Part shown: in pieces, positions 25,620 to 35,006 of the stretch | Position numbering within the stretch: position 1 is the stretch's first letter | Layout of the letters: every line of letters starts with the position of its first letter | From: Dysgonamonadaceae bacterium | Lineage (GTDB): Bacteria; Bacteroidota; Bacteroidia; Bacteroidales; Azobacteroidaceae | NCBI GenBank assembly: GCA_031289145.1 | Contig: JAITQA010000169.1 | Span: 1 to 36,272 of the forward strand | Reading direction: 5' to 3' | Length of the DNA: 36,272 nucleotides | Made by a program: the position numbers and the translations under genes | Notes under the pieces: generated by a model | What the model saw: only the letters and a program-made list of their open reading frames with translations | What the model was told of the DNA's origin: nothing | Database searches by the model: none

Positions 25620-27266
25620 ATGAAACACGTAAGCATTATTTTTTTATTTTGTCTCTTGTCAGTGTCTGTGTTTTCACAAACGAGTACACAAGGAACCGAT
25701 TTTTGGGTGGCGTTCGGAAAACCTGAAAGCCCCGATACGACCAGAAGTATGCAAATACGGATTGTAGCATCCAAAACCACTGTAGTAAAATGGATATTTA
25801 CCGCTAATCCCGGTCTGAACTTTCAGGATACCATCCCGGCAGGCGGCGTTCATACGAAAAAATTAAGTATGGATGAAAAAAAAGCAGTTCATACGCCTCA
25901 TTACGGCGACACAAAGAACTCGCTCCACCTGCAAACCGACGAACCCGTATCGGTGTATGCCATAACGCAACGGGCTACCTCTACGGATGCAACAAATATT
26001 TTGCCTGTAAGCGATTTAGGTATGGATTATTACCACATTTCATACGTCCCGGATTTCGATGATGGTTTTGTAGCGGTTGCAATCGAAGATAATACGTATA
26101 TTTATCAGGACGGAAAGCAGCTTGGCAATGTAATGCTTGCTGGAGACGTATTGGGCTATTATTACGGACCGACAGACAAAACCGGTATGCATATTACTTC
26201 CAATAAGCCGATTGCTTATTTTGTGGCAAATGACGCGGTCACTGTTCCGACCGGTATAAATTCCGCGGATTGTCTGTATCAGCAAATGATGCCGGTTCAT
26301 ACATGGGGAACGCATTTTTTAGTTCCCGTTAGCGAGCAGGGAGTAACCCGGACACGTGTGGTTGCTTCGCAGGATAAAACCACCTTCACGCAAGTAAGGA
26401 GAGATGATCAAGATAAGCTGGTAATAGACACATTGACGCTGGATGCAGGAAAATTTGCGGAATGGGAAACCCTGTCGAAGGAAAAAGGCTGTTTTATCAG
26501 TTCCGATAAACCGGTAGGCGTTGTTTCCTTTTTGGTCGGAATATATCATTCTTTGCTTGAAAAAAAGATGGGAGACCCGTCTATGACTTGGATTCCGCCG
26601 GTGGAGCAAACTATCGACAGCGTCAGCATTGCCCCATTCATCCCAAAAGGTAAGTCGGTGTTGAAGGAGCATCACGCCATGATTATCACGCCTACGGCAA
26701 CCCGCGACCAAACAACGCTGTCGTTAGGCGGCTCCGTGCCGGCGGCTTTATCAGGAGGAAAATGGACTACTTCCCACGCGGACTATTCTTACTATTCTCT
26801 CCAATTAACCGACTCGATTGATTCTTATTTGTTTGCCAATCCGAAGGGACTGACGGTATTGGGATACGGATTGGGTGACGCCGAATCGTATTACTACCTG
26901 GCTGGAGCTGCCGCCCGCAACCTCAATGCCAACTTCTTTGTAAATGATATTCCTTACCAGGAGATTGAGGGACGGGAGTTTTGCGACACGCTATCCTTCC
27001 GTATCCGAAGCGAGATATCATACGTTATGAGTGCCGCTCCCGGTTTTTTGACTTGGTGGATTGATGGAGATGAGCAACTTCAGGCAAGAGATCAAAGGGA
27101 ATGGGTCTGGGATAAAAACCTGATCCCCGGCGAACATACCATCACAATGGAAATAGTGGATGCATCGGGCAAAAGATTTTCGTTTTCAACGCACATTATA
27201 CTCTGCGGGTCTTATTCGCCAAACTATAAAATTCCTGTCAATCCGCAGATAAAAGCAGGATATTAA
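25620..27266 (+). CDS. Secreted protein with IgGFc-binding N-terminal-like domain
   Basis: The 548 residues have a signal peptide (MKHVSIIFLFCLLSVSVFSQ) followed at 25-33 by the family hallmark GTDFWVAFG. The next 400 residues match the IgGFc-binding protein N-terminal domain, with repeated phrases such as ITSNKPIAYFVANDAV, DKPVGVVSFLVG and WGTHFLVPVSEQG. The C-terminal 110 residues look like an Ig-like fold (WWIDGDEQLQARDQREW). No sorting domain of the type IX kind is seen at the C-terminus. The domain name comes from the human protein FCGBP; antibody binding is not implied. It is first in a three-gene unit with two small paralogs, and its role is unknown, possibly surface adhesion. Confidence 0.75.
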   Translation: MKHVSIIFLFCLLSVSVFSQTSTQGTDFWVAFGKPESPDTTRSMQIRIVASKTTVVKWIFTANPGLNFQDTIPAGGVHTKKLSMDEKKAVHTPHYGDTKNSLHLQTDEPVSVYAITQRATSTDATNILPVSDLGMDYYHISYVPDFDDGFVAVAIEDNTYIYQDGKQLGNVMLAGDVLGYYYGPTDKTGMHITSNKPIAYFVANDAVTVPTGINSADCLYQQMMPVHTWGTHFLVPVSEQGVTRTRVVASQDKTTFTQVRRDDQDKLVIDTLTLDAGKFAEWETLSKEKGCFISSDKPVGVVSFLVGIYHSLLEKKMGDPSMTWIPPVEQTIDSVSIAPFIPKGKSVLKEHHAMIITPTATRDQTTLSLGGSVPAALSGGKWTTSHADYSYYSLQLTDSIDSYLFANPKGLTVLGYGLGDAESYYYLAGAAARNLNANFFVNDIPYQEIEGREFCDTLSFRIRSEISYVMSAAPGFLTWWIDGDEQLQARDQREWVWDKNLIPGEHTITMEIVDASGKRFSFSTHIILCGSYSPNYKIPVNPQIKAGY

Positions 27267-27298
27267 CGTATAAAAGTTACAAATTATTAAAATTTTGA

Positions 27299-28000
27299 AT
27301 GATGATATTGAAAAAAAATCGTATTGACGGAAACAAATTCATGTTTATTCCAGTAATCATGTTTTGTTTTCTGTGTCCCAAATTAAGCGCACAAGTAACA
27401 ATAGGTTCATTTATAGAGCCTGAAAAGGCTGCTTTACTTGATATGAAAGATAAAGCGGCGGACAGCATCAATGAAACGGCAAACAGGGGCGGACTGGGAC
27501 TTCCGCGCGTACGTTTAGTCAACCGGAATACGCTGGAACCTTTTATTCCGGTAACCGATCAGGACTGGATCGCCAACGCGAACAAGCTGAAGGAACACCA
27601 TGCGGGATTGATGGTTTATAATATCAATGTGCCGCCGGTAAAGGATGATAGCAAGGCGGACGAAATGTTCCGGCAAGGTATCTATATCTGGAACGGGGAA
27701 CGTTGGAAAGAAGCCCAATTCGGCAAAGAATCTTTTTTCCCTTTGCCGCTGTTCAATTTGGATTTGACAAAAGGAGAACATTCCATCAATTTGTACAAAG
27801 AATACGACACGCAATTTTCCAAATCCGGACGTTTGTATGCTGCCGATGAATTGGACTATGTAGTCACTTTTTGCGATACTACCGTATTGAAAATAGATTC
27901 GATAGGAGTGAAAAACGACTTGTATTATACAGTCAAAGAAACTCCGTTTGCGAGTCCTACTCCGGCGGTGTTTGTTAATGTGGAATTGGTGGTGAAGTGA
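27299..28000 (+). CDS. Secreted protein of unknown function, first of two tandem paralogs
   Basis: The 233 residues have an export signal ending near KLSAQ. The mature part starts VTIGSFIEPEKAALLDMKDK, then GGLGLPRVRLVNRNTLEPF, KEHHAGLMVYN and IYIWNGERW. This order resembles the N-terminal module widespread in Bacteroidota secreted and tail-fibre-like proteins (VGIGT, then LPPRM, then IYN, then YWNG). A C-terminal part of about 90 residues contains LYKEYDTQF and DELDYVVTFCDTTV and ends in FVNVELVVK. It is similar along its length to the next gene, from which 39 A-rich bases separate it, and it follows the IgGFc-like gene by 32 bases. I do not recognise a function. An ATG at 27302 is an equally good start. 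Confidence 0.7.
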   Translation: MMILKKNRIDGNKFMFIPVIMFCFLCPKLSAQVTIGSFIEPEKAALLDMKDKAADSINETANRGGLGLPRVRLVNRNTLEPFIPVTDQDWIANANKLKEHHAGLMVYNINVPPVKDDSKADEMFRQGIYIWNGERWKEAQFGKESFFPLPLFNLDLTKGEHSINLYKEYDTQFSKSGRLYAADELDYVVTFCDTTVLKIDSIGVKNDLYYTVKETPFASPTPAVFVNVELVVK

Positions 28001-28039
28001 AAACTAAAAACGAAAAAGTAAGAACTAAGAATTAAGAAT

Positions 28040-28786
28040 ATGAAAAGAATTAGATTAAGACAGATGGTGGCCGTTTTGTTATTGATGACGGCTTGGAGTA
28101 GTTATGAAACCAAAGCTCAAGTGACTGTAGGATCGGATAAATTTCCGGTAAGGGGGGCCTTGTTAGAACTTAAAACCTTGGAGCCTTCCTCCGGTATCCA
28201 AAATGTAACTGACGCCGGTAATATAACGGTAGATGCAACCGGAGGCGGTCTGGGATTACCCCGTGTACAATTAGCAGACAGAGCGACTTTGGAACCGTTT
28301 ATTCCCACAACGGATTCGGAATGGACATCCGGGACAAGCAAAATCAAGGAACATCATGCAGGCTTGACGGTGTATAACCTTACCGACGATTCTTTGAAAA
28401 ATCTCCGGCAGGGCGTGTATGTATGGAACGGCGCTAATTGGTCGATGATGGGCGGGAAACGGTATTTTTACATGCCTTCGTTCAACATAGAAGTGAAAGT
28501 GGATTCAACATACGAATGTGATTTGTATGAGGAGTATAAACGCCAATTCAAGAAAGCCGACTCCAATTTATTTGTCAGCAACAACAGCGGTCTGAAAACA
28601 ATATCTTCTTTGGAAAATGGAGATATATATGCAAAAAATGAATTAGATTATGTTGTAACTTATTACGACACAGCTGTCATGGACCAACCGACAATCGCGA
28701 ATGACGGAAAAATGACATTCAAAGTAACACATGCCAACAGCATTTCTGCCAAAACATTTTTCACGATTCTGCTGCTTGTGAAATAA
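28040..28786 (+). CDS. Secreted protein of unknown function, second of two tandem paralogs
   Basis: The 248 residues have an export signal ending near YETKAQ. The mature part, VTVGSDKFPVRGALLELK, shares with the preceding protein the blocks GGLGLPRVQLADRATLEPF, KEHHAGLTVYN, RQGVYVWNGANW, CDLYEEYKRQF and NELDYVVTYYDTAV and a hydrophobic LLLVK end. It differs by an insertion of about 20 residues before NELDYVV. The pair therefore arose by tandem duplication followed by considerable divergence. The final hydrophobic strand in both could be an assembly or donor strand, which is a guess. A strong terminator follows 31 bases after the stop. Confidence 0.7.
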   Translation: MKRIRLRQMVAVLLLMTAWSSYETKAQVTVGSDKFPVRGALLELKTLEPSSGIQNVTDAGNITVDATGGGLGLPRVQLADRATLEPFIPTTDSEWTSGTSKIKEHHAGLTVYNLTDDSLKNLRQGVYVWNGANWSMMGGKRYFYMPSFNIEVKVDSTYECDLYEEYKRQFKKADSNLFVSNNSGLKTISSLENGDIYAKNELDYVVTYYDTAVMDQPTIANDGKMTFKVTHANSISAKTFFTILLLVK

Positions 28787-28817
28787 GAAAAAACAAAGTC
28801 CTTAATTTTTTAAAAGA

Positions 28818-28883
28818 CTGCCTCAAAAGATTTTTTCATTCTTTGCTTTAAAAAGGGTTTTTGACTTTTGAGGCAGCTTTTTT
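28818..28883. terminator. Rho-independent terminator between convergent units
   Basis: The arms CTGCCTCAAAAG (28818-28829) and CTTTTGAGGCAG (28865-28876) form a perfect 12-bp stem with a 35-base loop and are followed by C and seven T. It ends the IgGFc-like operon. The T-rich flank on the other strand is weaker, but the stem lies downstream of the minus-strand transporter as well and may act on both. Confidence 0.85.
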
Positions 28884-28939
28884 TGTGTAGGCGCTGTTTG
28901 TAATCAAGTTTGCACTATCGGTTACAAAAACAACAGAAT

Positions 28940-30607
28940 TTATGTAAAAAATAAAACCATTAGTTGGGCGGTAATAACGCGAAGAAACATCGACAAGGGA
29001 TAAACGGTTGCGTATGCAACGGAAGGTTCATCTCCATTGACCGTTGTATTGGCATAATTGAGCGCCATGGGATTTGCCATACTGCCGCAAAGCATGCCGA
29101 CATTACCTGCATACTCCAACTTGAAAAAGGTGGAAGCCACATAACCGATTATCACAACAGGGAGAATGGTCAGCAGGAATCCCAATCCAATCCATAACAA
29201 TCCCTCTCCGCAAAATACAGTCTCAAAAAAATGTGCACCGGAAGCCAGACCCAATCCGGCCAAGTAAATAATAATACCGAATTGGCGCATCATCAGGTTT
29301 GCACTCTGCGTTGTGTAAGTCGTGAGATGGAAGCGAGGGCCAAAGGCGCCTACAAGTATCCCTACAATAATCGGCCCGCCTGCAATTCCCAATTTGACGG
29401 GGAAGGACATTCCCGGAAGATATATGGGAAAGATACCTAACAGAACGCCTAAAGCAATACCAATAAAAATGGCGAAGAGATTGGGGCTTTCCAAGCGTTT
29501 CATCTCGTCTCCCAATATTTTACCGACATTATCAATAGATGCCGATTCTCCGACAATCGTTAACCGGTCGCCAATCTGAAGCCGGAGGTCAGGAGAGGCA
29601 AGCAGGTCGATACCTGCCCTGTTTACACGGGTAATATTGATTCCATATAAGTTGCGCAAGCGTAATGCACCTAATTTCATACCATTGATTTTGCTGTGTG
29701 TGACGACAATACGCCGGGAAATCAGGTGGCTGTCTATTGCATTCCAATCAATGTCTTCTTTGTTCCAATCGGTATTTTCCTGTTCACCAAAGAGGACTTC
29801 GATGCTATTGACGTCATTTTTCCCGGAAATAACCAAAAGGTGGTCACGCTGTTTCAATACCGTATCCGAAGTCGGTATCGTTACCTTTCCTCCTCTCCAT
29901 ATCCGGGAAATAACAAATTGTTTTTCGGTTAATTGCATAACTTCCCGAATTGATTTGTTAAATATGGCCGGATTGATTATCTGAAATTCAGAGACATTGG
30001 GTTTGAGCGTTTTTTGTTCGTTTGTTTCATTACCGTTGATTTTCCACATTTTCCGCATCACGGCAATAGCCAGGATTACGCCCACCACCCCCATAGGATA
30101 AGCAATGGCACAGGCAAGCGCCATATCGGTGACTCCTCTTGAATTTTCCGGATTAATTTGTAATAAAGCCTGTTGCGCCGCTCCAAGCGCCGGTGTGTTG
30201 GTTACCGCGCCCGACAACAATCCCATCATGGTAGGAAGCGAAATGCCGCTTATCCGGTGAAAAAGCAAAGTGAGAATCAAACCAAGCACAATTACGCCTA
30301 TCGACAAGATATTTAATTCGATACCGCCTTTTTTGAAGGAAGAAAAGAAACTGGGGCCTACTTGCAAGCCCAAAGTGTAAACAAACAGGATTAAACCGAA
30401 ATTTTCGGCAAAGACCAGCATATCGTTGTTGATAACAATGCCCCAATGACCGGCGATAATCCCTGTGAAAAATACAAAAGTTATTCCGAGCGAAACGCCG
30501 AAAAGCCTGATTTTTCCAAGGCTAATACCAATTGCCGAAATGATTGAAATAACAACAACTGCCTGTATAACACTTTGTTCGTAAATAATATCCAATAACC
30601 AGTCCAT
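28940..30607 (-). CDS. AspT/YidE-family transporter with two RCK_C domains
   Basis: The ATG at 30607 gives 555 residues; the TTG at 30631 lies inside the promoter. Two hydrophobic halves (about 5-185 and 375-553) are each of the YidE/YbjL/AspT duplication type, with the helices GLILFVYTLGLQVGPSFF and IIIYLAGLGLASGAHFFE. Between them lie two TrkA-C/RCK_C domains (about 200-280 and 290-365), with DHLLVISGKNDV and RLTIVGESASIDNV, which in other transporters bind small ligands. AspT exchanges aspartate and alanine; most relatives in Bacteroidota have no assigned substrate. It is an inner-membrane protein in its own transcription unit. Confidence 0.85.
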   Translation of the reverse strand: MDWLLDIIYEQSVIQAVVVISIISAIGISLGKIRLFGVSLGITFVFFTGIIAGHWGIVINNDMLVFAENFGLILFVYTLGLQVGPSFFSSFKKGGIELNILSIGVIVLGLILTLLFHRISGISLPTMMGLLSGAVTNTPALGAAQQALLQINPENSRGVTDMALACAIAYPMGVVGVILAIAVMRKMWKINGNETNEQKTLKPNVSEFQIINPAIFNKSIREVMQLTEKQFVISRIWRGGKVTIPTSDTVLKQRDHLLVISGKNDVNSIEVLFGEQENTDWNKEDIDWNAIDSHLISRRIVVTHSKINGMKLGALRLRNLYGINITRVNRAGIDLLASPDLRLQIGDRLTIVGESASIDNVGKILGDEMKRLESPNLFAIFIGIALGVLLGIFPIYLPGMSFPVKLGIAGGPIIVGILVGAFGPRFHLTTYTTQSANLMMRQFGIIIYLAGLGLASGAHFFETVFCGEGLLWIGLGFLLTILPVVIIGYVASTFFKLEYAGNVGMLCGSMANPMALNYANTTVNGDEPSVAYATVYPLSMFLRVITAQLMVLFFT

Positions 30608-30628
30608 ATTCTTGGTTAATTTATCCGG

Positions 30629-30657
30629 CAAAGGTACGATTTTTTTTACTATATCAA
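30629..30657 (-). promoter_or_regulatory. Promoter of the AspT-like transporter
   Basis: On the minus strand TACCTTTG (30636 to 30629) is a perfect -7. A GTTG-like element 18 bases further upstream (near 30655-30657) may serve as the -33. The -7 element includes the TTG that would otherwise be called as a start. Confidence 0.55.
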
Positions 30658-30692
30658 CGCCCTACCCGTTCTGTTATCTCAAGTGACGTCGC

Positions 30693-33600
30693 TCAGGAGA
30701 GCGATTCATCTTTGCTTTTATTTGATTTCCGGTATTCTTTTGGCGTTTGGTTCATGCGTTTTGAAAATTCCTTGTAGAAGTGCGACCGGTTGACAAAGCC
30801 GCAGCGGTACATTATTTCCTCTACGGTAAGCGTGGTGGTAAGCAAGAGCCGAGAGGCATATTGGATGCGTTGTTCTTTGATGTAGTCTTTCGGCGGCAAC
30901 AACTCCAGTTCATTGAATTTGCGGTATAATTTCCGGGGGCCTGTTTGCATTGCTTTGGCAAGGTCGTCGGGAGTGAAATTATTGTTGCCGAGGTTGTCCA
31001 TGATGATTTCCGTTGCTTTTTGCAGGAAATTCTTGTCTTCTTTTTCTATCAGTTGTCCTCCGGCAAAGTTGAAAGCGCTTGCCGACGTGGTGTAATAGGT
31101 TTCTATCTTCTTCTTACTTTCTAAAAGATGCTTCACCACGGTTTTCAAGTAATGGATGTCAAACGGCTTGGAAATATAGGCGTCGGCGCCGGATTCGATA
31201 CCGGCAATCGTATCGGCGCCGGTATTTTTTGCCGACAGAATGACCAGGGGTATGTGCATCGTATGCTTGTTTTGTTTGATTTGCTTGGTCAGGGTGATGC
31301 CGTCCACATCGGGCATCATGATGTCGGTAATGATCAGGTCGGGAGCGTCCTGTTTCAGTATTTCCAGTCCTTTTTCCCCATTTTCCGCCGTCCACACGGT
31401 ATATTCGTCGGCAAAGAGGTCTTTTAGCATCCACAATAATTCCTTGTTATCGTCAATGACCAGAATTTTTGTATGGAACAATGTCCCTGTCCCGCTCACC
31501 TGTTTCTTTTCCGGTGTTTGTGTATCCCGGTCGGGAGCAGTCTCCGGAAGCGTATCCGTTTCCAGGCGGGGCAGCGTAATGGTAAAACGTGTGTAACGGT
31601 GTTCTTCACTTTCTACTTCGATAACGCCTTGCAGCAGTTCCGTCATACTGTGGCAAATAGCCAGCCCCAGCCCGTTACGCGATGACAGCCCCTTGACCGA
31701 ATTTTCCGTAATATTATCCAGTACCGTATAACGATTGAATATATGCGGAATGTCGCGCTCGGCGATTCCCTGCCCCGTGTTGTAAACGCTAAGTATAAAA
31801 TTGTCTTGTGTGATGTTTGCCGACAGCGCTATTTCGCCGCCTTCCGGCGTATATTTAAAGGCATTGGATATTAAATTATTCAGTATTTTTGAGAAACAAC
31901 TTTCATCGCTGTTCCATTCCATTGAGGCGTCAAAATCCGTGTGGAATTTTATTTTATTGCTTTCTGCCATGTCTGTAAAAGCATCCGTAATTTCTTTCAT
32001 TACCCTTCCTGCATCCAGATGCGCTATCCGGCATATTTTGTTACCGGTTTCCATGCGGCGGAAATCAATTACTTCCTGAATAAGACTGTTCAAACGTTCC
32101 GCATTGGATTTAATCACGCCGGCGTATTTTTTGATGGAACCATCCGTATTTTCGTGTTCGAGAATCTTCATGCAAGGACCATAAATCAATGTGAGCGGCG
32201 TACAAAATTCGTGTGTAACATTGGTAAAGAAACGCAGTTTGCTTTCATACATTTCTTCCTTGTATTTTTCGGCCAACTCATGCGCCACCGCCATCTTGCG
32301 CTTTTTGTACAATTGTTTGACGTAACAGTACGACGCATAAAACGCCAGCGCCAGCAGCACGCCATAGATGATTTTACTGAACAGCGTCCGGTACCATGGG
32401 GGCAATATTCTAATATGCAACGATGTGACAAATTTATCATCGGCATTGTTATATTTCACCAGCAACGTATAATCTCCCGGAGCAATATTGGTAAACGGCG
32501 CTTCATTGGAATGGGTATGCATCCACACATCACTGAAATTACTTAATTTATACGAATAGCCGTTATTCTCCCCGTTGATAAAATCCATTGCCACAAATCC
32601 TACGGCAAAGAAATTCTGTTTATGCGCAAGTTCTATGCACGGTTGCCCGCGCCGTATTTTCTCAAACCGGTGGATATTATAATCTTCATTGAAGATACGC
32701 AGTCCGGTAAAATGGATTTCCGGCACAAAATCTTTGCTGACACCGTTGCTGCTGCGTATCCAGGTGATGCCGTCCACGCCGCCGAAGAAACAGGTGAAAT
32801 CCGACGTATCGCAAAAGTAGGCATTGTCGCTGTATTCAATGGTTTTCAAACCTGTTTTCAGGTTGAAATTACGGAATGTCCATTTTTGCGGGTCAAAAAG
32901 GATAATTCCCGTATTGCTGCTCAACCACAGCCGACCCGATGCGTCTTCCGTAATCCCGTGAATGGTATTGTTCGGCAATCCGTCGCTCTCGCTGATATTG
33001 CGGCGCTCAAAGCGCCCGTCATCCGTTACCGTAAGGCGCATCAGCCCGTAACTGGTGCCTATCCAGAATACCTGCCTGCTGTCGCGGTAGATACAAAGTA
33101 CATCGTTCATGGGAGCAATGCCTCCGTCGTCAAACGTAATATAGTGGCTTTGTTCGGTCCGCGTATTGAAACGGATAGCCCCGTTGCCGCGCATGCCAAT
33201 CCATACAATAGAGTCGTTTTCGGAATAGAGCGAATAAATTTGATTGTACTGTTGTTTGTACTTTACCTCAAAAGCATATTGCTTGATGTCGTCGGTTTCG
33301 AAGCGCCCGTTGCGTTCCCGCAAGCGTATTTTCAGCAATTCGTTCCCCGCGCCCACCCACAGGAGCGTGTCGCCTGCTGCAAACAGGGAATGGACATAGC
33401 GTATTTTTACGGAAGTACGGTTCTCTAACGAATGGATTTTATGGTCGTAATAACTGTAATAATCCAGATGAGGGCCGTCCGAGCCAATCCAGAGCGCTTT
33501 GCCCGGATGGCAGGCAAAGGCAAAGACGGTATTGTTCGTGAGGGCGTTTGCCGTAGTGTAGTGCACTACATTTTTGGACGTGTAATCCTGTGCCGTCCCG

Positions 33601-34694
33601 TAGTCCCTGATACGAATGATGCCGTTGTCTTTTGTTCCCATCCACAAATCGCCGGCGTCATCGGTTTGTATGGCGCGTACGGGTCGCTTTTTTTCTATGG
33701 GAAGTTGCGACAGCAACAGCCCGTCCAGCGTAGGTTCGTCTTTTGTCAGCGCATATATTCCCTGTCCGTCGGTGCCGACCCACACGATGTCCTGTACCGT
33801 GTCTTTCCACAATGAAAACACGCCGCAATTGATATTTACGGCTTCGGGACGGTAGCCGTTGGCGGCCGACAAACGTATCAGCCCGTTTGTTTTGAACCCT
33901 GTCAAAATATCGTTTCCATCGTATATGACGGACGAAACAGTCCCGTTCTCTTGAATAACACGGTTGATATTGCCGACAAATCTCTTTTGGTCGCCTGCAA
34001 TATTATATATGTTACCGGATGCGTCGATGATCAATATACCGCTATCGCTGTCGAAGATATAATCCACAGCATCGGGGTGTTCAAAATCGGGAAGCGTCGT
34101 CAGGACAGGGGTGTTCTCCGTCAGGTTTACGGCATATCTTTTCAGTTTCCCCCTGTACGCCATCCAGATAACAGCATTGGCGTCTGTAACCATCCCGCTG
34201 ACGTCGGTGTTGACAACATCCGGGTCGATGGGCAGGTGCACGAATTTCCTGTCGCGCTTGCTGTACCATGATATGCACCCCTTAACCCCCTGTACATAAA
34301 GGTTGTTATGACGGTCTTTGGCAAAGTGCGAATCTTCGTTAAACTCGTGATAGTACTCTTCTACACTGTTGCTGTGTTGCGAAAATTTGTTTAAACCCCA
34401 TTTGGTGATCAGCCACAGCGTTTCGCCGTCTGTTTCCACAACGCGACGGATCACATTGCTCGACAGGCTGCCGCTGTTATTGACGTCGGGCTTGTAGATA
34501 TGTATCTCGCGACCGTCGTACATGTTAAGTCCGTCGTAAGTTCCTATCCACAGGAAACGCTTGTTGTCCTGCATCAGGCATATTACGGAACTGTTGGAAA
34601 GTCCGTCACGACTGCTGATTTGGCGAAGATTGTCGGCGCGGGAAACTGTCGAGCATACAATAGCGATGAGTAATAATGGAATATGTAATTTCAT
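30693..34694 (-). CDS. Hybrid two-component system sensor-regulator (HTCS)
   Basis: This 1333-residue protein has a signal peptide (LLLIAIVCSTVSRA), periplasmic Reg_prop propeller repeats to about 690 (phrases such as LWIGTYDGLNMYDG) and a Y_Y_Y domain to about 760. A membrane helix lies at about 771-792, then a histidine-kinase core with His828 in THEFCTPLTLI, the N-box NNLISNAFKY at about 939-948 and NGLGLAICHSM. A receiver follows with phospho-acceptor Asp1124 in TDIMMPDVDG, then an AraC-type DNA-binding domain at about 1225-1325. Such proteins bind an oligosaccharide in the periplasm and activate a nearby glycan-utilisation locus, here most likely the divergent SusC gene at 35542. The usual Arg after HEF is Cys831. 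A CGCTC-AGGA-GAGCG hairpin overlaps the stop. Confidence 0.95.
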   Translation of the reverse strand: MKLHIPLLLIAIVCSTVSRADNLRQISSRDGLSNSSVICLMQDNKRFLWIGTYDGLNMYDGREIHIYKPDVNNSGSLSSNVIRRVVETDGETLWLITKWGLNKFSQHSNSVEEYYHEFNEDSHFAKDRHNNLYVQGVKGCISWYSKRDRKFVHLPIDPDVVNTDVSGMVTDANAVIWMAYRGKLKRYAVNLTENTPVLTTLPDFEHPDAVDYIFDSDSGILIIDASGNIYNIAGDQKRFVGNINRVIQENGTVSSVIYDGNDILTGFKTNGLIRLSAANGYRPEAVNINCGVFSLWKDTVQDIVWVGTDGQGIYALTKDEPTLDGLLLSQLPIEKKRPVRAIQTDDAGDLWMGTKDNGIIRIRDYGTAQDYTSKNVVHYTTANALTNNTVFAFACHPGKALWIGSDGPHLDYYSYYDHKIHSLENRTSVKIRYVHSLFAAGDTLLWVGAGNELLKIRLRERNGRFETDDIKQYAFEVKYKQQYNQIYSLYSENDSIVWIGMRGNGAIRFNTRTEQSHYITFDDGGIAPMNDVLCIYRDSRQVFWIGTSYGLMRLTVTDDGRFERRNISESDGLPNNTIHGITEDASGRLWLSSNTGIILFDPQKWTFRNFNLKTGLKTIEYSDNAYFCDTSDFTCFFGGVDGITWIRSSNGVSKDFVPEIHFTGLRIFNEDYNIHRFEKIRRGQPCIELAHKQNFFAVGFVAMDFINGENNGYSYKLSNFSDVWMHTHSNEAPFTNIAPGDYTLLVKYNNADDKFVTSLHIRILPPWYRTLFSKIIYGVLLALAFYASYCYVKQLYKKRKMAVAHELAEKYKEEMYESKLRFFTNVTHEFCTPLTLIYGPCMKILEHENTDGSIKKYAGVIKSNAERLNSLIQEVIDFRRMETGNKICRIAHLDAGRVMKEITDAFTDMAESNKIKFHTDFDASMEWNSDESCFSKILNNLISNAFKYTPEGGEIALSANITQDNFILSVYNTGQGIAERDIPHIFNRYTVLDNITENSVKGLSSRNGLGLAICHSMTELLQGVIEVESEEHRYTRFTITLPRLETDTLPETAPDRDTQTPEKKQVSGTGTLFHTKILVIDDNKELLWMLKDLFADEYTVWTAENGEKGLEILKQDAPDLIITDIMMPDVDGITLTKQIKQNKHTMHIPLVILSAKNTGADTIAGIESGADAYISKPFDIHYLKTVVKHLLESKKKIETYYTTSASAFNFAGGQLIEKEDKNFLQKATEIIMDNLGNNNFTPDDLAKAMQTGPRKLYRKFNELELLPPKDYIKEQRIQYASRLLLTTTLTVEEIMYRCGFVNRSHFYKEFSKRMNQTPKEYRKSNKSKDESLS

Positions 34695-34718
34695 ACAAGT
34701 ATATTCTTTAGGTCAATG

Positions 34719-34726
34719 CAAAAATA
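34719..34726 (-). promoter_or_regulatory. -7 element of the HTCS gene
   Basis: On the minus strand this reads TATTTTTG, matching TAnnTTTG, 24 bases before the ATG. No TTTG lies at the right distance. A GTCAAATACAAAT motif sits just upstream at 34750-34762. Confidence 0.5.
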
Positions 34727-34851
34727 GTATATTTTTACGAGATATCATTGTCAAATACAAATATTTATTGTATTCATGGCTGCCAAAAGTGTATTGTAAA
34801 ATAATAGTACTAACTTTGTGTCGACAAAATCGGCGTCTCCTACTCCACCTT

Positions 34852-34890
34852 TTGTCATTGCGGGCTTGACCCGCCATCCCCTGATAGATT
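34852..34890. repeat. Short REP-like element with GCGGG/CCCGC hairpin
   Basis: GTCATTGCGGGCTTGACC and the following bases contain a 5-bp inverted repeat, GCGGG (34860-34864) and CCCGC (34870-34874), with a CTTGA loop. Its GC content is far above the surrounding AT-rich gap. The wording resembles dispersed intergenic repeats known from many bacterial genomes. Confidence 0.5.
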
Positions 34891-35006
34891 TTCATACGTA
34901 AATAACGCATTTTTCCTCTGTTGGAATCAAAGCAATCGCTTTTAAATCTTCTATATAAGAAAACTCTAAATATAAAAGGAATACTGTTAAAGTAAATTAT
35001 ATGTTG

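Noticed and set aside
32622-33428. 268-codon open frame on the plus strand
   Set aside because: Antisense to the propeller region of the HTCS gene, whose repeats and domains are unambiguous.
34713-34910. 65-codon frame upstream of the HTCS gene
   Set aside because: It overlaps the HTCS promoter and a REP-like element, and its product shows typical translated-repeat composition.
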